Source: Caryophanales bacterium UBA6259
GTDB taxonomy: Bacteria; Bacillota; Bacilli; Tepidibacillales; Tepidibacillaceae
Direction: 5' to 3'
DNA length: 64,000 bases
Assembly: GCA_002441135.1 (NCBI GenBank)
Contig: DJVJ01000058.1
Span: 43,558 to 107,557, forward strand
The position numbers and the translations under genes are program-made. The notes beneath the pieces were generated by a model. That model made no database searches. It worked only from the letters and a program-made list of their open reading frames with translations, and was not told the DNA's origin. Shown piece after piece: positions 54,047 to 63,966 of the stretch; the stretch's first letter is position 1; each line of letters starts with the position of its first letter.

Positions 54047-54571
54047 TTAAATGGAGGACAAGCTTTTGCCTTTTTTTTGAATTCTTTTTCGATAGGTTTT
54101 CACGGTGTTAATGGATACTTGGAGTAGACTTGCTATTTCTTGGGGACTAAAGCCTTGGATGGATAGATAAAGCGTTGTTCTTTCCCTTTCCGAGAGCAGT
54201 TGATTTAGTTGTTCCAGTAATATTGGGGTGTCTAGATCCGGTAAAAAGGGTTGCTGAGGATGTTCATATTCTATACGCTGTGGATCAATTGGGATAAAGG
54301 AAAGGTGATGCTTTTGCTGTTTTCGTAGAATGGAATAAAGATGTTGCCAGATGCGATTTTTGAGAAAGGTTCCAAAATAGACGCCGTATTTTGGATCATA
54401 GTCGGAAATTGCTTTGATTGCGGCGATAACTGCTTCTTGATAGGTGTCCTCAAAGCTGTTATCTACGTACTTCTTCCTTGCAAACGTCAGTAACAAAGGT
54501 CTATACCGGTGTAGTATCGCCTCCATGGCAGCGACATCACCCTGTTGTGCATTACCAATCAAATCTTCCAT
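54047..54571 (-). CDS. RNA polymerase sigma-70-like factor (ECF/YvrI-type)
   Basis: 174 residues. Region 2 includes RKKYVDNSFEDTYQEAVIAA and YDPKYGVYFGTFLKNRIWQH. Region 4 includes LLSERERTTLYLSIQGFSPQ and EIASLLQVSINTVKTYRKRI with the helix-turn-helix. There is no region 3 and no obvious anti-sigma gene. The ATG at 54571 follows AGGAGAG. It probably directs RNA polymerase to its own cluster and unknown targets. The downstream small genes may modulate it. Confidence 0.87.
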   Translation of the reverse strand: MEDLIGNAQQGDVAAMEAILHRYRPLLLTFARKKYVDNSFEDTYQEAVIAAIKAISDYDPKYGVYFGTFLKNRIWQHLYSILRKQQKHHLSFIPIDPQRIEYEHPQQPFLPDLDTPILLEQLNQLLSERERTTLYLSIQGFSPQEIASLLQVSINTVKTYRKRIQKKGKSLSSI

Positions 54572-54699
54572 TAATGTCTCTCCTAATAGAAGACCGATCC
54601 TCTGTGTATTGTGCACAATTCTATCATATGCGGAATACCAAAGATTGTAAATTATTTTTTACAAAATTCGGCAATTTATCCGTTTTTTTGATTTTATTT

Positions 54700-54768
54700 G
54701 AAAAAGAAAGCATCCCCCCTTTTTCCTACAAGAGCAATTGCTCTATAAGGTAAGGGAAGATGCTTCTG
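54700..54768 (-). terminator. Long terminator hairpin of the 2001-residue SLH gene
   Basis: Minus strand: GAAGCATC, CCCTTACC, GAGCAATTGCTC, then GGGGGGATGCTTTC form a long imperfect stem with a perfect inner palindrome, followed by TTTTTC. Confidence 0.75.
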
Positions 54769-54818
54769 CTATCTTAGCTTCTATTGTCTTACTTCTATGT
54801 TATTAATTCTATGTTATG

Positions 54819-57800
54819 TTATAGTTCTTCTAGCAATTCCAGCAAACGATAAATAATCACTGCGGTTTGAGCTCTTGTTGCTTTTTGTTTTGGTGCAAAT
54901 TCATCCGCTTTTATACCAGTAATTAATCCTTGGTTAGCAATATAGCCTACTGCCTCTTTTGCCCACTCTGCCACAAGATTAGCATCGTTAAATGCTTGTA
55001 CTTCGGTATTTTTCTTTTCATTTCCTTCAAGCAGCATCAGAGTTCTCATCAGAATCACAGCCATCTCTTCCCTAGTGATTGCACCATTCGGATTGAAGCT
55101 ACCATTTGACCCTATCACAATACCTTGGCTTGCAGCGATTTCTATCGCATTCTTATACCAGTCAGCGGTTAAATCATTAAATACTACCTTATTTGGACCG
55201 ACCTGTAATTGAAGTGATCTAACTAATAGGGATGCAAATTCTGCTCTAGTAACCAAATCCTCTGGAGCATAATGAGTATCATCTTTTCCTTTGACAATTT
55301 GCTTCGCTGCTAATACCTCAATTTGCTCTTTTGCCCATGGGATTTCAATGTCCACAAAGCTCTTTTTACTTTCCATTACTGTATACTTACTAAAATGCTT
55401 TGCATCAAATTGAATACTATTATCAGTCGCGTTTTTACCACCAACATACTCCCATTTCATGGTTTCTTCATTATAGTAATATACACCCAGCTTTTTGCTA
55501 TTGTTCACTTTGCTAGAATCCAATTGGAATACCACTGTTATTGGTTTATTAAAGCTTATTTTTTCTAGTTGATTATTATTTTGTAGGAATAAATCAAAAT
55601 CAAGAATGCTTGAAACCTCTTGTTGATCTACATCCTTGCTATGGAACAACTTAGTAGCATCTTCTTCTTTAACTACCTTTGTTTGTAGAAGAACCTTACT
55701 GTTTTCATTGATTTTAATTGAATCTGAATTAATCTCAATTACAGCTACGCCTATATTAATTGCTAGTGTTTTATTCTTATCCATCGCTTTTGTTAATAAA
55801 TCAGACTCTAATGAAACACCAATATTACTTGCATCTTCTTCTACTACAACATCAATGGTTACCTTACTACTATTTTCATGCTCAATTTTCTCAATCATCT
55901 TCGAAGAATCTAATTCTAAGGTAACAGTAATGTGTCCATCTTCATCCTTCGTTATTGTTGCTTTCCCGTTTTCTGTTTGCTTTACATTATCTGATGGGTT
56001 AGGTCGGGTAGGCGTGGACGCTTTAATTAACACAATTTCAGCGGTATTTCGAACCCGTAGACGTTTGCCACTAGCATCCTCTGATGATAATCCGATTGCA
56101 CTTACGCGGTCGCCAACAGCAATACTAGAATCCCATTTACCAAGCATTGCAGTATTCTCTGTTCCATCACCAATATATCCATTGACATAGACGCGTGCTT
56201 CACCTGTGCCATCATTAATGTATAGGGTATTGTCTGTCATTCTTGTAACGATACCTTCTACCTTAACTAGCCAGCCTTCATTTTCTTCAAGCATACTATC
56301 CGCGGTTGTCATTAGCTTAGGTTCTACTAATTCAATAGGATCTTCTAGAACGACTAGGTCAGTTTCTTCGTTCTCAATCGATAGCTCTAAGTCACCATCA
56401 TATTGATCAAGCCATCCAGTGATTCTTACTTTTGCACCAAGTGGAATCTCTTTTTGGGATACTCCAAATACAGTGATACCACCAGTTTCATCCTGAACAT
56501 AAAGCACTTCAAAGAAGGCATTATTGCGGTTTTTCGCTTTGGTATATGCTTCAGATTCTGCAGTAACTCTACCCTCAATTTTAAAGGTTTTTCCTAATAA
56601 ATCTGGAGTACCATCATGATCTGCATCCACTCTTAAATCATTAATAGATACTAATGGAATTTCCTTTGGTGGAGCCATCCAGTTTAGCACATTCTCTGTA
56701 ATTTGTTTATTGGAATATGCATTGTCTGAAGCTGCAGTTTCAAAGTCGGAGAAGAAGGTTGAGCCTGCAACAATAACCTTTCCTCCACCTGGTAAAATTT
56801 CTGCTGCTAAAACTTTAACATCTCCTTGTGCTACAGGAATTCTATCGAATTGGCTAGAATCTGCATCAATGGTTTCTGTCGTAGAGTGTCCTTTGATTAG
56901 GAAGTCTACTGCTGTATCATCTGCATTTTCCTTTAGAATTACTGAATTACCACTGTAGTAGCTGTAGGTATATCCTTCAGGAACGTTATTGGTTAAATCA
57001 TATTTACTAGAAATATATTGATCAAAATATAGTCGATAGGGTTGCCCACCATTGCTTGTATTATCGACTACTTCATCATCGTTAAATCTTAGATTTGAAT
57101 TAATCGCTTCTAATACTTTATTACCCTGTGCGGCATTACCGTATTCGCCTATAGGATCTTTATAATCCGCACGAGAGGTAATGATTAATGAGCCACCATT
57201 TTCCATAAACTCCTTAATCACTGCCACTTCAGCATCCGTATAGAGCGATTTTTGTAGATTATACCTTGTATCATCATAGCTTTGTGGATCTGTTAGAATT
57301 AATATTTTGGCATCTTGTAAGTCTTCGGCTGTTATTTCATCTGGATTTTCATATAGGATAAATTGTTTATCCCGAAGCATTTGTTTTAGTGTGAGCATTT
57401 TTCCTGCATAATCTCCACTTACATATTGATTGTAGTGGCCTGCATCAAGCACCACCTTGGTTAAATCTTCTTTATTGGCAATGGTCATCCTTGTGCTGCC
57501 AGTAAATACCTTATCTGTTCCGTTGAAATGTATCGTTGCTTGAGCATAAAGAGTAGGTTTACCCACTTTATCCGCTATCCATGAAACCTTAGCTATTCCA
57601 CTCTTACCTGGGGCAATGGCGCTAATCGTTTCGCTACCAATTTCATTTTCTGGTTTTATTGCATCTTTATAGAATTTCACTTCTATATTAGTAAGCTCAC
57701 TATTGCTGTTATTATAAATTGTCGAAGAAACCTCAACGGTAGAATTAACAATCGTTGGGTCTTGGCTTACCTCTACTTTTGAAATCCCTACTGGCACCAC

Positions 57801-60800
57801 TTCCCCAGTCCATACTGGTGCTGATACGGCAATATCTTTGTCAGATTGATCGACGCGTACATAATAGTAGCTGTACTGTGGAGCTAATTGGAATTGCCAG
57901 TTGGCCGTATTTGTGGTAAATGTTTTGGAAGCAACCACGACACCACCATTAGCAATAATGGAAACTTTACCTATTTGATCTGTTGTATCTGGGTCATTAA
58001 GCTGAATATTCATATTCAGTGTTTCTGGATTATCCAAAATCGTACCCATCATTTGGCCGTTTACTTTATAGGTAAGCTCTAGATTCTTATCCTCTGTTGC
58101 ATAAACTCTCATTTGCCTAATGGCATCATAAATATTTTCTCTAGTTAGCTCTTCTGCCAATACAACGGTTCTTGCATCATTCGCAGAAACCCAATTAGCT
58201 AAGTGGTTATCTTGGTTATTGGATGGTGCAACATGCCAGCCTTTATCTAATGCTTTTGTATAGTAATCATAGCTTGGGAAGTAGCCACTGCTTCTTACGG
58301 CTCCTTCACCATTTCCTACTTCGATTAAATGAACCACATTGTCCACTGCCTGATTATAGAATCCAAAATCGGCAAAGTCACCAAAAGTATTACCTGGATG
58401 ATTTAGTTGAGAAATCGATTCTGGGTATTGAGCAATTTTGTTATAGTACGCTTCTAGATTCATTGCAGGGTTGCTTCTTGATTCAAACCAATCGGTATTA
58501 AAGGTGTTAATGTGTCCCCAGCCACCTGTACTACCGCTCCAGGTCATTTCAAAGCCGCCAATGGCAACAAAGCTACCATCTGCGTTATATTCATTTGCTT
58601 TTTCCTTCAAAAGTGCCCATTCGCTACTCTTTGTGTAGTCTAGGTCACTATCAAACCAATTGGAATGATCAGTGATGGCGAAGAAGTCGGCTTGTGCATT
58701 GTCTCTAGCCCATGTATAGGCATCATCTGGCGTGCCTTGGCCATCGGATAGATTGGTATGGCTGTGTAATTGGCCATAGAAGAATTGAAGTGTTTGTTCT
58801 CCAACATAGAAATCCCATTCCACAATTGCAGTTTGTGGTGTTGGAGCATTATCGGCTACGATTAATTTTACGGTGTGTTTTCCTATTGTTAAATCAGTGT
58901 TCGGTTGATAGCTGATATTGGTACTGGTTACTATTGCATCTGCAGTAACCTCCAAATTGTCTACAAATAACTGAACTGTCTCTTGGTTAATTCCTGAGAC
59001 ATCGCTATATTCTGCACTAACCACTGGACGTAGATTAGCTCCTGTATAGGTACCACTTATTGGTTGTAAGTTAGTAACTTCCGGTTCTGTAATATCTTCG
59101 TCAGACATTAGTATTTCGAAAGGTATACTAATGTCATCTGGTAATTTCGTAGTATTTACACCATCATAAGCCTCAATATAATACTCCATACCTGCTGTAT
59201 CTAAATCAACTGTTGGGATGGTTGCTATATATTGGCCATTATTTAATTCCATTGTTAACGTTTTATAATCGACTTGTTCTTTTACTCGATAATATAATGT
59301 TACACTTTCTACAAATCTGTCGTCTGTCACTGTAGCTCTTATCTCTATATTTTCTGAGATATGTGCGCTTGTAACAGGTGTATGGGTAATCACAGGAGCT
59401 GTGGCATCAGGACCTAGCTCTACTTTTGTTACATCCTCAGCACCTCGTACGCGTAATTGAAACCCTTTATAATCAGATAAAATAGCGATTACATCAACCT
59501 GGTCTCCAGCAACAATATCGGTTAAAGCAGGAATTTTATAGATATTAATCGTTTGTCCATCTTTATCTGTAATTGATGTATTGCCAGTTGTGTTAATTGT
59601 TCCTATTGTTACATTTTCAACTTTCACTAATTGACCTTCAACATCATCGCTAATGTCTGCAATGGTAATTAATTTTGGTGCTGGTAAGGCATTATTACTA
59701 CTAATTACTTCTACATCAGTTGTTGCATCTGGAACTACCTCTAATAGTCCGTTAAATGCTTGAAGGGCACCTGTAACTTTAACTTCATCACCAACATTAA
59801 GGCTTAGCCCATATTTATATAAGTCTATTGCAGCAGTCTCATCCTGGATATAATTATTACTACCGTCTTTATAGGTTACGACACCTGTAACAGTTACATA
59901 GTCACCTATTGCTTTTGCTCTCGCTTCTGCAATGGATAGTTCGGTTATCGGTATTACGGTAACAAGAGCAGAATCCTGGAATGCGCCATCTTCAGTGGTT
60001 ACTGTGATCGTTGCGGTTCCATCAGTTAATCCTGTTACTTTTCCATTATCTACAGTCGCTACAGCTGTATTATTGCTTGACCAAAATACCGCTTTATTGG
60101 TTGCATTTACTGGTTCAACTGTTGCGGTAATTGTTTTTTCTTTACCCACATATACCGAAATACTTTCTTGGTTTAATGTTACTCCAGTAACTGGAACATT
60201 GGGTTGTACTGTTCCATCCATTGTATGACTACCTAGATAGGTAAAGGTATCCTTTGGATAGGAATCCCATTCACCTGCAGGGTCAAATACGTCGGTTGAG
60301 TTGGTATCACCGCTAGTAATATTGCTTTTTCTTACTAGGGTATGATCCATTGTTGTATTATCTCCTGTCCCCCATGCTGAACCCGGGTCAACACCTACTT
60401 GTCCAAAGACATCAATAATGGTATCCCCATTTTTTAATACAATGGCATCATCACCATTAAAATTGGCTACTCCACTGGTAGTATTAGCAATCGATTTAAT
60501 AGTATCAACGGCACTAGGATATGCAATGATGTAAACGCCACCATTTTCTAATGTTCCACTTAAGGTTAGTGTAGAGCCTGGAGTACTCGCTCCATTTGAA
60601 TATAACTCCACTTTATAAGTTGATAAATCGATCGTGTTTCCTGTGCCATTATAGATTTCTAAGGCTTTATTATAGCTGCCTCCTTCTATATATTCTGAGA
60701 AAAATAGATCAGTGGCATATATTTCTTCTGCTTTGACAAGGTTAGTAGGAAAACTGATAAAGCTAGATAATAGTAACGTAAAAATAAGAATGATACTTAA

Positions 60801-60824
60801 ACCTTTTGTCACTTTGCTTTTCAT
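54819..60824 (-). CDS. 2001-residue SLH protein with PHP/CehA-type metallohydrolase domain
   Basis: The signal peptide ends near LVKAEE. Lamin-tail domain (about 35-200, with FFSEYIEGGSYNKALEIYN); Big-type Ig domain (about 210-290); OB-fold segments (about 297-470); Ig-like domains (480-675). A PHP/CehA-McbA metallohydrolase domain spans about 680-915, with GQLHSHTNLSDGQGTPDDA (H687, H689), DH at 719-720, H771, H809 in LNHPGNT and H864 to H874 in HVAPSNNQDNH. More Ig-like domains follow, then a ThuA/GldG-like Rossmann part (about 1120-1385), OB segments (1390-1600), a ZU5/Ig-like part and three SLH repeats (1825-2001). It is a surface enzyme, probably a phosphoesterase or nuclease-associated hydrolase. 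Substrate not determinable. Confidence 0.87.
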   Translation of the reverse strand: MKSKVTKGLSIILIFTLLLSSFISFPTNLVKAEEIYATDLFFSEYIEGGSYNKALEIYNGTGNTIDLSTYKVELYSNGASTPGSTLTLSGTLENGGVYIIAYPSAVDTIKSIANTTSGVANFNGDDAIVLKNGDTIIDVFGQVGVDPGSAWGTGDNTTMDHTLVRKSNITSGDTNSTDVFDPAGEWDSYPKDTFTYLGSHTMDGTVQPNVPVTGVTLNQESISVYVGKEKTITATVEPVNATNKAVFWSSNNTAVATVDNGKVTGLTDGTATITVTTEDGAFQDSALVTVIPITELSIAEARAKAIGDYVTVTGVVTYKDGSNNYIQDETAAIDLYKYGLSLNVGDEVKVTGALQAFNGLLEVVPDATTDVEVISSNNALPAPKLITIADISDDVEGQLVKVENVTIGTINTTGNTSITDKDGQTINIYKIPALTDIVAGDQVDVIAILSDYKGFQLRVRGAEDVTKVELGPDATAPVITHTPVTSAHISENIEIRATVTDDRFVESVTLYYRVKEQVDYKTLTMELNNGQYIATIPTVDLDTAGMEYYIEAYDGVNTTKLPDDISIPFEILMSDEDITEPEVTNLQPISGTYTGANLRPVVSAEYSDVSGINQETVQLFVDNLEVTADAIVTSTNISYQPNTDLTIGKHTVKLIVADNAPTPQTAIVEWDFYVGEQTLQFFYGQLHSHTNLSDGQGTPDDAYTWARDNAQADFFAITDHSNWFDSDLDYTKSSEWALLKEKANEYNADGSFVAIGGFEMTWSGSTGGWGHINTFNTDWFESRSNPAMNLEAYYNKIAQYPESISQLNHPGNTFGDFADFGFYNQAVDNVVHLIEVGNGEGAVRSSGYFPSYDYYTKALDKGWHVAPSNNQDNHLANWVSANDARTVVLAEELTRENIYDAIRQMRVYATEDKNLELTYKVNGQMMGTILDNPETLNMNIQLNDPDTTDQIGKVSIIANGGVVVASKTFTTNTANWQFQLAPQYSYYYVRVDQSDKDIAVSAPVWTGEVVPVGISKVEVSQDPTIVNSTVEVSSTIYNNSNSELTNIEVKFYKDAIKPENEIGSETISAIAPGKSGIAKVSWIADKVGKPTLYAQATIHFNGTDKVFTGSTRMTIANKEDLTKVVLDAGHYNQYVSGDYAGKMLTLKQMLRDKQFILYENPDEITAEDLQDAKILILTDPQSYDDTRYNLQKSLYTDAEVAVIKEFMENGGSLIITSRADYKDPIGEYGNAAQGNKVLEAINSNLRFNDDEVVDNTSNGGQPYRLYFDQYISSKYDLTNNVPEGYTYSYYSGNSVILKENADDTAVDFLIKGHSTTETIDADSSQFDRIPVAQGDVKVLAAEILPGGGKVIVAGSTFFSDFETAASDNAYSNKQITENVLNWMAPPKEIPLVSINDLRVDADHDGTPDLLGKTFKIEGRVTAESEAYTKAKNRNNAFFEVLYVQDETGGITVFGVSQKEIPLGAKVRITGWLDQYDGDLELSIENEETDLVVLEDPIELVEPKLMTTADSMLEENEGWLVKVEGIVTRMTDNTLYINDGTGEARVYVNGYIGDGTENTAMLGKWDSSIAVGDRVSAIGLSSEDASGKRLRVRNTAEIVLIKASTPTRPNPSDNVKQTENGKATITKDEDGHITVTLELDSSKMIEKIEHENSSKVTIDVVVEEDASNIGVSLESDLLTKAMDKNKTLAINIGVAVIEINSDSIKINENSKVLLQTKVVKEEDATKLFHSKDVDQQEVSSILDFDLFLQNNNQLEKISFNKPITVVFQLDSSKVNNSKKLGVYYYNEETMKWEYVGGKNATDNSIQFDAKHFSKYTVMESKKSFVDIEIPWAKEQIEVLAAKQIVKGKDDTHYAPEDLVTRAEFASLLVRSLQLQVGPNKVVFNDLTADWYKNAIEIAASQGIVIGSNGSFNPNGAITREEMAVILMRTLMLLEGNEKKNTEVQAFNDANLVAEWAKEAVGYIANQGLITGIKADEFAPKQKATRAQTAVIIYRLLELLEEL

Positions 60825-60940
60825 CGTATTCCTCCATGTGATTTTTAGTGAAATGTAAACACGCTTTCCCCCTTTATTAGAGAATCTATCAACTTAAAAC
60901 CTAAGTAAAATATATGTTTATTCTATATTGAGCATTAACG

Positions 60941-60949
60941 ATTATAGCA
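60941..60949 (-). promoter_or_regulatory. Extended -10 promoter of the 2001-residue SLH gene
   Basis: Minus strand TGCTATAAT at 60941-60949 is an extended -10, 117 bases before the start codon. The -35 is not clear. Confidence 0.5.
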
Positions 60950-61003
60950 CAATTGTTTTGAATTTTTTGTCGATTTCTGTTATAGCTTCTAAATAGTGAA
61001 AAT

Positions 61004-61042
61004 ACAAAAAAGCCCTTGAGGGATATCCCTAAAGAGCTTAAC
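61004..61042 (-). terminator. Rho-independent terminator of the minimal SLH gene
   Basis: Minus strand: AGCTCTTTAGGGATATCCCT and AAGGGCTTTTTT; the stem includes AGGGATATCCCT and AGCTCTT/AAGGGCT, followed by six T residues. Confidence 0.85.
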
Positions 61043-61081
61043 TTTTACTATATATTTTTCCACCTAGATATATTGCTATAT

Positions 61082-61720
61082 TTACTGATTTGCTAAAATA
61101 CGAGCAACTACGATAGCAATTTGTTCACGAGTTAGGACATAGTCTCCGCCAAATATGCCATTACCAACACCAACGAAAAGTCCTTTTTGATATAGAGCTA
61201 ATAAATAACCATTAACATCATCGCCATACCCTTTAGTATCTTTAAAAGGAACATTTCCTTTTACTGGATCTAATCCTAGCATTTTTGCAATCATAACTGC
61301 TGCATCTACACGAGTAAGTGGTTTTGTGCTTTCTGTTACTACTTTACTATCCTTTTCTACTAATCCAAGCTCAACTGCTTTATTTGCATCCTTTACAGCC
61401 CAATCAGGAACATTCCCAACTGCTGTAGTTGCTGCTGAATCACTTGAAATATTTAATACTCTTAACATTACAGTAATAAATTCAGCACCGGTTGTTGATT
61501 TTTTTGGTTCTAAGGAACCACTAGCATTTCCTTTAAGAATTCCTGCTTCTACTGCTTTAGCAACATCTGCTGCAGCACTTGGATCAATATCCTCGGCATC
61601 AGTAAACTTTTCATATAATACGCCATAAGTTTGTTGAGTAACTGTAGTTTCTGCGAATGCAGGTAACGATGCTGTTAATAGTAAAGCAGAAATTAAGAAT
61701 AATGCTACTACTTTTTTCAT
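61082..61720 (-). CDS. Minimal SLH-domain protein
   Basis: 212 residues. The signal peptide ends near PAFAETTV, and then three SLH repeats fill the whole protein (about 30-210: AGILKGNASGSLEPKKSTTG, LGLVEKDSKVVTESTKPLTR and KGLFVGVGNGIFGGDYVLTR). There is no other domain. It could compete for, cap or space SLH binding sites on the wall polymer, or be the stub of a once longer protein. The start has TAGGAGG. It lies between the PHP-SLH gene and an O-antigen-ligase-like gene. Confidence 0.88.
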   Translation of the reverse strand: MKKVVALFLISALLLTASLPAFAETTVTQQTYGVLYEKFTDAEDIDPSAAADVAKAVEAGILKGNASGSLEPKKSTTGAEFITVMLRVLNISSDSAATTAVGNVPDWAVKDANKAVELGLVEKDSKVVTESTKPLTRVDAAVMIAKMLGLDPVKGNVPFKDTKGYGDDVNGYLLALYQKGLFVGVGNGIFGGDYVLTREQIAIVVARILANQ

Positions 61721-61812
61721 GATATAGCCTCCTAAAAATTTATTTAAAAACCATAATTTATATAATTACGACAAATAGTAAAAAATTCCTTCTTTTTTAC
61801 ATATTTTAAAAA

Positions 61813-63966
61813 TTAAAATTTTAGCAAATGCTTATAAATTTCGTTTTGAGGTAAAAAACGCTGCAATGGTTTGTTGATTAATGTTGCTCTTTTTTCTAGC
61901 TCCCCTATTTTCCCGTATGTTAAGATGAGCCACATTTCAGATTCTACTTTAATGAATGGGTTTTTAGTCCCAATCAGGAATTCCTGCTCAGCTTGGCCAT
62001 ATTCCTTTAAAAAGTAATATGCTTGTCCTAAAACCATATGCTCTACTTCATTTAAAGAATACTTAAATTTCCGATTATAGTGCTCCTGTTCTAAAAGTGG
62101 TAAGACTTTAATAATTTCTTGGCTTATTTGAAGAAGTTTTTCCTGATCCTCTTGAACAATCAAATCTCTGATATAATATCTAGCACTATTAAAAAAGATT
62201 TGAAAGTTTTCACTTACAGGTTGTCTTCTTAACAATGATGGCGCCAAGTTAAACGCCTCCTGATAGTTTTCTAGCTTCATTTGCTCATTGATATAATAAT
62301 GAATCACTTCAGGTCGATGAGGGTTATATTTTAATGCCTTATGGAGCAAGCTTTGTTTATCTTCAGAATCCATCTTTTCATCCATTCTAACCAAATTAAT
62401 CATACTCATACTATCTGTTGGAATGTAATCTATTGCTTTTTGATAATTAATAATAGCTTGTTCAACTTCTCCTGCTTTTCTTTTTATTTCCGCTTCCTTC
62501 GAATAATAAGATCCTAAAGACATGGTTCCCATTAAATACATGAAACCAATAGTAACTGACATTAACAGAACAAGCCCCTTTTTTGAAATAGGCCAAGATA
62601 ATCGACTAACTGGAGCCAATCCTGCCATACCATAATATAAAAAAGCGACAGAGGTATAGGATAGATCAAAATCAATACTACTATGTAAAAAAATCGAGAG
62701 AAAGGCTAGGCCAGTTACTAGAGAAATATATTTTGAATCATCTTTGGCGACTAAATAATCCTTTATAAAAAGAAAGGTGATCACAAATCCAAATAATATA
62801 AAACCTATCATTCCTATAAATCCTGCTTCTACACCAACTTGTAAAAAATGAGAGTGTACTTCTCTGGCAATAAAAAACTCTGACATATAATCGTAGTAGA
62901 TGCTTTGCCATCCCTCTCCTCCGACACCTAGTGGATTAGCCTGAATAATCCTCCATGCAGCTTCCATAAATCCCAACCTTGATACTACACTGAGGGTATC
63001 TAGATTAATATCCTGCATTCTTGTCATTATATTTGTTGGGATTAAACTATTGTTTAAAAGAAAGAAAATTCCATAGGATACTGCTACTGCTAGGATACCC
63101 ATAAGGAGATAGGTCAGGTTCTTATTAAGTCTAGTGGTTAAATAATGAACCAGTAAAACAGCGATCAAAGTTGTCAAAAGCCCTAGCAACAACCACGTGA
63201 TTCCTATTTCTGATTGACCTACTCCACCTACTAATCTATTTAGTAATAACACACCAATTCCTAGACCGATCCCATTATAAAAAATATAGGAGAGCTTATT
63301 TCGCCAAGGAATGAGAATCAATGCCAATAGCCCGATCAATAAATAGACAAGTAACCCACCACGAGACTGGGATAATAAAAAGGTGACTATATTGATATAT
63401 AATCCGATTGCACCTAATGTGAGATAAATAATGTGCTTTCTCCATAGCAAAAAGTAATTGGAGAAAATAATTCCAATGATATTTATTAATGCTAGGGTAT
63501 TAGGATATTGCAGTGTTGATCCAATTCTATTCCCTGCATAAAGAGCGTTAAATGGCAGAGTAAATCCAAAGAAGGCTAATAATCCTAATACAGAAACAAC
63601 AATACTAATCAGAAGATATCCGATAATAAAAAGCGGTTTATTTTCTTTACTGATATGCCTAATCATCAGATAGCTTAGAAAAATAGCTACAAGAATACCA
63701 AATTCCTTCCAAGCCCCCATTGCCTCTTCTGGACTGATTAAGCTAATTCCATAACCGAGTATAACCAGGAAAAAAATACCATCCTGCCAAGCTATTTGAA
63801 ATGTTAGCTTTTCTTTTTTCAACCAAAGGAAAATCATCCATAGAAAGAACAAAGAAAGCATGAAGAAGGTAAATACTGTTTGCTCCCACTGAAAAAAGCT
63901 CCCGCGAAATAAAAAACTAGCAAATAAAATGACCATAAATAGAATCGTTGTAAGTTTCTCCACCAT
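61813..63966 (-). CDS. O-antigen ligase-like membrane protein with C-terminal TPR region
   Basis: 717 residues with about twelve membrane segments in residues 1-480. Family features are FLLSQSRGGLLVYLLIG, GVGGEGWQSIYYDYM and REVHSHFLQVGVEAGFIGMI. They are followed by helical TPR-like repeats (about 490-717, with AEIKRKAGEVEQAIINYQKA). Wzy/WaaL-type proteins with TPR tails polymerise or ligate surface glycans, or glycosylate proteins. It is a second such protein in the window besides the one at 41480, so it may have a different substrate, for instance an S-layer glycan. AGAGGGG precedes the ATG. Confidence 0.88.
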   Translation of the reverse strand: MVEKLTTILFMVILFASFLFRGSFFQWEQTVFTFFMLSLFFLWMIFLWLKKEKLTFQIAWQDGIFFLVILGYGISLISPEEAMGAWKEFGILVAIFLSYLMIRHISKENKPLFIIGYLLISIVVSVLGLLAFFGFTLPFNALYAGNRIGSTLQYPNTLALINIIGIIFSNYFLLWRKHIIYLTLGAIGLYINIVTFLLSQSRGGLLVYLLIGLLALILIPWRNKLSYIFYNGIGLGIGVLLLNRLVGGVGQSEIGITWLLLGLLTTLIAVLLVHYLTTRLNKNLTYLLMGILAVAVSYGIFFLLNNSLIPTNIMTRMQDINLDTLSVVSRLGFMEAAWRIIQANPLGVGGEGWQSIYYDYMSEFFIAREVHSHFLQVGVEAGFIGMIGFILFGFVITFLFIKDYLVAKDDSKYISLVTGLAFLSIFLHSSIDFDLSYTSVAFLYYGMAGLAPVSRLSWPISKKGLVLLMSVTIGFMYLMGTMSLGSYYSKEAEIKRKAGEVEQAIINYQKAIDYIPTDSMSMINLVRMDEKMDSEDKQSLLHKALKYNPHRPEVIHYYINEQMKLENYQEAFNLAPSLLRRQPVSENFQIFFNSARYYIRDLIVQEDQEKLLQISQEIIKVLPLLEQEHYNRKFKYSLNEVEHMVLGQAYYFLKEYGQAEQEFLIGTKNPFIKVESEMWLILTYGKIGELEKRATLINKPLQRFLPQNEIYKHLLKF

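Noticed and set aside
56380..56640. Second dockerin in the 2001-residue SLH protein (DADHDGTPD near residue 1400)
   Set aside because: Only one calcium-like loop is present and the paired loop and helices of a dockerin are missing; it looks like a single EF-hand-like turn.
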